A stretch of 56,097 nucleotides of DNA from Deltaproteobacteria bacterium. GTDB lineage: Bacteria; Desulfobacterota; Desulfuromonadia; Geobacterales; Pseudopelobacteraceae. Position numbers and translations under genes: made by a program. Below, piece by piece: positions 53,703 through 56,097 of this stretch (position 1 is the first letter of the stretch; the number at the start of each line of letters is the position of its first letter). A model generated the notes under the pieces. It saw nothing but the letters and a program-made list of their open reading frames with translations. It was not told the origin of the DNA and ran no database searches. The DNA is taken from the NCBI GenBank assembly GCA_021778115.1, contig JAJYCS010000005.1, positions 1 through 56,097 of the forward strand. Direction: 5' to 3'.

Positions 53703-53882
53703 TCGTCACCTCGTTATGACACCGAGCTATCTACGCGCTGCTGACCTTATTCCTGCAAGAACCCCTTACTACAGCTTCGTTGGGCCTGTAAAGAATTTTG
53801 TGCCGGCCGCCGGAAAGCCGAGGACGCCTGTAAAAATTGCGCTGCCAGGGCAGAACGACCCACAACCCACTTTTTGCTGGAC

Positions 53883-53912
53883 TTGTTATACTTTACTCGC
53901 TAATATTACAAT
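53883..53912 (+). promoter_or_regulatory. Putative dksA promoter
   Basis: TTGTTA at 53883-53888 and TACAAT at 53907-53912 with an 18-base spacer, about 30 bases upstream of the dksA ATG. The region is AT-rich against a GC-rich background. Confidence 0.5.
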
Positions 53913-53940
53913 GTTTTAGACTTCTGCAACGGTGAGACTC

Positions 53941-54297
53941 ATGGATCCTGAAAAACACGAACAATACCGGCAGTTGCTGCTGGATGAGATGAAGGGGCTG
54001 CTGTCCGAGGCGGACAAGACGGTCCACGAGATGGCCGACGACGCCTCCCACTTTCCCGACCCCACCGACCGCGCCACCCAGGAATCGGACCGGACCTTTG
54101 AGCTGCGCATCCGCGACCGCGAACGAAAACTAGTCAATAAGATCAAGGAGGCGCTGGCGCGCCTTGATGACGGCACCTTCGGCATCTGCGAGGAATGCGG
54201 CGAGGAGATCGGCGAGGCCCGTCTGAAGGCGCGTCCGGTCACCACCCTCTGTATCAACTGTAAGATGGAGGCAGAGGAAAAGGAAAAACGGCTCTAA
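53941..54297 (+). CDS. dksA: DksA/TraR-family zinc-finger transcription factor
   Basis: A 118-residue DksA that enters the RNA polymerase secondary channel and acts with ppGpp. The coiled-coil tip has the conserved acidic pattern DPTDRATQESD, and the C4 zinc finger is CEECGEEIGEARLKARPVTTLCINC. The ATG at 53941 is preferred over the GTG at 53932, which overlaps the likely ribosome binding site GGTGAG. It has its own promoter and is divergent from the nuo operon. Confidence 0.94.
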   Translation: MDPEKHEQYRQLLLDEMKGLLSEADKTVHEMADDASHFPDPTDRATQESDRTFELRIRDRERKLVNKIKEALARLDDGTFGICEECGEEIGEARLKARPVTTLCINCKMEAEEKEKRL

Positions 54298-54346
54298 TCA
54301 CCCGGCGCATGTCTCGTCCGGCGCCTCAACAACTCAGGGCAGCGGC

Positions 54347-55762
54347 ATGGGTTATCCGCATCCGACAACGGTCACCGTTCATCATCACCCCGACGTCTGT
54401 GACGGCGCCCTGTCCTTGCTGTCGCTCTTCAGTTCCACCCTGCTCTCTACCAATCGTCTGAACAAGCTGCTGCACCTGATCCTTTCGGCCCTGGTGCACC
54501 CCGACACCCACCTGTTCGGTCGCGCCATGCTGTTTCTCCATAATGAGAAGACCGATATCCTGCAGGGGATGCTGGGCGTCACCCGAGCCGATGCCGTCGG
54601 CCTGCAGGTGGTGGGCAGCGATCCGGCCAATCCGCTGACCGGCCACTGGGAACTGCATGATGACCTGATGGCCCGCCAACGGCAGAGCGACTACTGCGCG
54701 GCAGTGCGTACCCTGCGGATCGACCTACACGACGAAGGGTGCTTGGTGGTTGGCAAGGCGCTGCGCCAGCGGCACCTCTGCCATGTTGAGGACACCGACT
54801 GCCAGAACTGCCGGGAGTGCACCTTCATCAAACGGTTCGGCATCGTCTCATTTGCTGCTGCACCACTGATCTCCCGCAACCGTACCCTGGGGGTGGTAAT
54901 CGTCGATTCCCCGGCTGACGCCGACGCTATCACCCGTGAACGCCTGCAGCTACTGCAGCTGTTTGCCAGCCAGGCGGGGATGGCCCTTGACAATTCCCGC
55001 CTCTACCGTAATCTGGAAGAGGCGCATCTGGAACTGCAGGAAAACAGGCAACGGCTGGTGCATTCGGCGCACCTGGCCGCAATCGGCGAGATGGCAGCCT
55101 CCATCTCTCACGAGCTGAAAACGCCGCTGATCACCATCGGCGGATTTGCCAACCGCCTGCTCCGGGCCTTACCCCCGGCGACGCCCGACCGGCACTATCT
55201 GGACACCATCATCAACGAGGCTCAGCGCCTGGAGTTGATGCTGGCCGACATTCTGGCCTACTCACGCAAGCCGACCATCTGCTACAGCCGCTGCGACCTG
55301 CGCACTGTGCTTCGGGAATGCCTTGACGACTACGCCACCTCGTTTGCGGAACGGGGCATTACGGTACAGGAGGCCCTGCCCGCCGGCTACTGGGAGATGC
55401 TGGGGGACTGCCACCAGCTCAAACAGATCTTTATCAACCTGTTGGTGAACGCCCAGGAGGCGATGCGTCAGGGTGGCAGCCTCACCATCACCCTGGAGGA
55501 GATAACCCACGGGGATCGAGTCTTCGCCTCGATCAGCATTGAGGACTCCGGCGGTGGCATCCCGGAGGAGGCGTTAAACAAGGTTTTCACGCCGTTTTTT
55601 ACCACCAAGCACCACGGCACCGGCCTGGGCCTGCCGATCGTCAACCGGATTGTGCAGAACCATGGCGGGGTGCTGCGGGCCGATAACAGCCAACTCGGCG
55701 CGGTATTTACCGTGCTGCTGCCGCTTGCCGAGTACCACGAAGAACCGGATAGGGGGATGTAG
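54347..55762 (+). CDS. GAF-domain sensor histidine kinase
   Basis: A 471-residue soluble histidine kinase. A GAF domain covers about residues 25-225 and contains a Cys-rich insert (LCHVEDTDCQNCRECTF), which might bind metal or an Fe-S cluster. HisKA has His255 in ISHELKTPL. The ATPase part is complete, with NLLVNAQEAM, DSGGGIPEE, and GTGLGLPIV. No response regulator gene is adjacent in the window. The TAG stop is formed by bases of the tRNA gene that begins inside the last codons. Domain layout resembles the kinase at 767, which has a degenerate ATPase by contrast. Confidence 0.93.
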   Translation: MGYPHPTTVTVHHHPDVCDGALSLLSLFSSTLLSTNRLNKLLHLILSALVHPDTHLFGRAMLFLHNEKTDILQGMLGVTRADAVGLQVVGSDPANPLTGHWELHDDLMARQRQSDYCAAVRTLRIDLHDEGCLVVGKALRQRHLCHVEDTDCQNCRECTFIKRFGIVSFAAAPLISRNRTLGVVIVDSPADADAITRERLQLLQLFASQAGMALDNSRLYRNLEEAHLELQENRQRLVHSAHLAAIGEMAASISHELKTPLITIGGFANRLLRALPPATPDRHYLDTIINEAQRLELMLADILAYSRKPTICYSRCDLRTVLRECLDDYATSFAERGITVQEALPAGYWEMLGDCHQLKQIFINLLVNAQEAMRQGGSLTITLEEITHGDRVFASISIEDSGGGIPEEALNKVFTPFFTTKHHGTGLGLPIVNRIVQNHGGVLRADNSQLGAVFTVLLPLAEYHEEPDRGM

Positions 55763-55828
55763 CTCAGCTGGGAGAGCACTGCCTTCGCAAGGCAGGGGTC
55801 GAGGGTTCGAATCCCTTCATCTCCACCA
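55753..55828 (+). tRNA. tRNA-Ala (anticodon CGC)
   Basis: A full 76-base cloverleaf with encoded CCA. The acceptor stem GGGGATG pairs with CATCTCC, the D-arm begins TAGCTCAG, the anticodon stem CTGCC/GGCAG encloses the loop TTCGCAA (anticodon CGC, reading GCG alanine codons), and the T-arm has GGTTCGAAT. Its first ten bases overlap the 3' end of the histidine kinase gene; the invariant T8-A9-G10 provides that gene's stop codon. Confidence 0.96.
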
Positions 55829-55835
55829 TCGCACG

Positions 55836-55870
55836 CGGGCTGTTACGGTCTCACCGTACCAGCCCGTTTT
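55836..55870 (+). terminator. Rho-independent terminator after tRNA-Ala
   Basis: A 14-pair stem with one mismatch (CGGGCTG then TTACGGT, loop CTC, and the complement), followed by TTTT at 55867-55870. It also contains the stop codon of the convergent LysR gene (55843-55845). Confidence 0.85.
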
Positions 55871-56097
55871 GTTACCTGCTCCAGCAGGAAATCGACGAAC
55901 GCCTGATTGGCACGCGACAGGTAGGCGTGTTTTTTCCAGGCAAGCTGCAGATCCAGATAGCGCGGCGGCGCAAACGAGACGGCCCGCAGCTCGGCGTCGT
56001 CCTCCACCACCATCCGGAGCAGGGTCGAGATCCCGAGTCCCCTTTTCACCAGTGACTTGACCATGGTGTAGAGATTGGTCTCAAACACAATCTCGGC
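55843..56097 (-). CDS. LysR-family transcriptional regulator, 3' part
   Basis: The last 84 codons of a LysR-type regulator; the gene continues beyond the window. The visible part is the end of the substrate-binding domain (LYTMVKSLVKRGLGISTLL, then LDLQLAWKKHAYLSRANQAFVDFL), with the usual LysR pattern of a Gly-Ile turn followed by a strand and final helix. The helix-turn-helix and the ligand identity are outside the window. Its stop lies inside the tRNA terminator hairpin. Confidence 0.85.
   Translation of the reverse strand, partial: AEIVFETNLYTMVKSLVKRGLGISTLLRMVVEDDAELRAVSFAPPRYLDLQLAWKKHAYLSRANQAFVDFLLEQVTKRAGTVRP

Noticed and set aside
53703-53880. A promoter for the nuo operon on the minus strand
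   Set aside because: No -35/-10 pair with acceptable spacing was convincing; the best candidate (TTGCAG and TAGATA) has a 19-base spacer.

Overview
The window is high-GC, densely packed bacterial chromosome. The gene set fits a Geobacter-like member of the Desulfuromonadota: a nuoB-nuoC-nuoD fusion, a chemoreceptor with a CxxCH haem motif, a bacteriohemerythrin, UbiD/UbiA/UbiX enzymes probably serving menaquinone synthesis, GH57 and GlgA glycan enzymes, and many short overlaps between genes. This placement is inferred from gene content; there is no rRNA in the window to confirm it.

Layout. 1-2.8 kb: end of cysS, then a Cys-rich GAF histidine kinase and its response regulator. 2.8-9.6 kb: sugar-nucleotide and glycan genes (nucleotidyltransferase fused to a degenerate phosphomannomutase, GH57 enzyme, galT-like gene) and a TIGR02757 protein; a large imperfect palindrome precedes galT. 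9.6-17.7 kb: mixed housekeeping genes (zinc-ribbon membrane protein, FKBP with a Cys-rich insert, a yggT-divIVA-DUF167 operon, fabH, WYL regulator, MidA-like methyltransferase, HAD phosphatase, ferritin-like protein). 17.8-22.8 kb: a signalling block of haem-type chemoreceptor, hemerythrin, receiver-phosphatase-kinase fusion, STAS protein and Hpt protein. 22.8-28.6 kb: glgA, a class A penicillin-binding protein, a UbiD-family decarboxylase and ubiA. 28.6-37.2 kb: a type I restriction-modification island (hsdM, hsdS, an unassigned ATPase, hsdR, a YgjP-like metalloprotein). It sits between ubiA and ubiX with almost no spare sequence. 37.2-40.6 kb: ubiX, a flavodiiron protein and radA.

40.6-53.7 kb holds a complex I operon on the minus strand in the order A-BCD-E-[island]-F-G-H-I-J-K-N. 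Two things are unusual. nuoL and nuoM are absent, with nuoK overlapping nuoN directly. A roughly 3 kb AT-richer island (DUF4143 ATPase, PD-(D/E)XK nuclease, ParDE-type toxin-antitoxin pair, a fragment of a dispersed repeat) lies between nuoE and nuoF. The window ends with dksA, a second GAF histidine kinase whose stop codon lies inside a tRNA-Ala gene, and the 3' end of a LysR regulator.

The main theme is that two accessory cassettes with defence or addiction genes sit inside operons for respiration, one in the quinone genes and one in complex I. Each cassette carries an ATPase with no assigned partner. The best candidate for something undescribed is the hsd-embedded ATPase (32218-33414), which has its own AT-rich promoter region with a perfect inverted repeat. 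The nuo-embedded ATPase plus nuclease is the second candidate.
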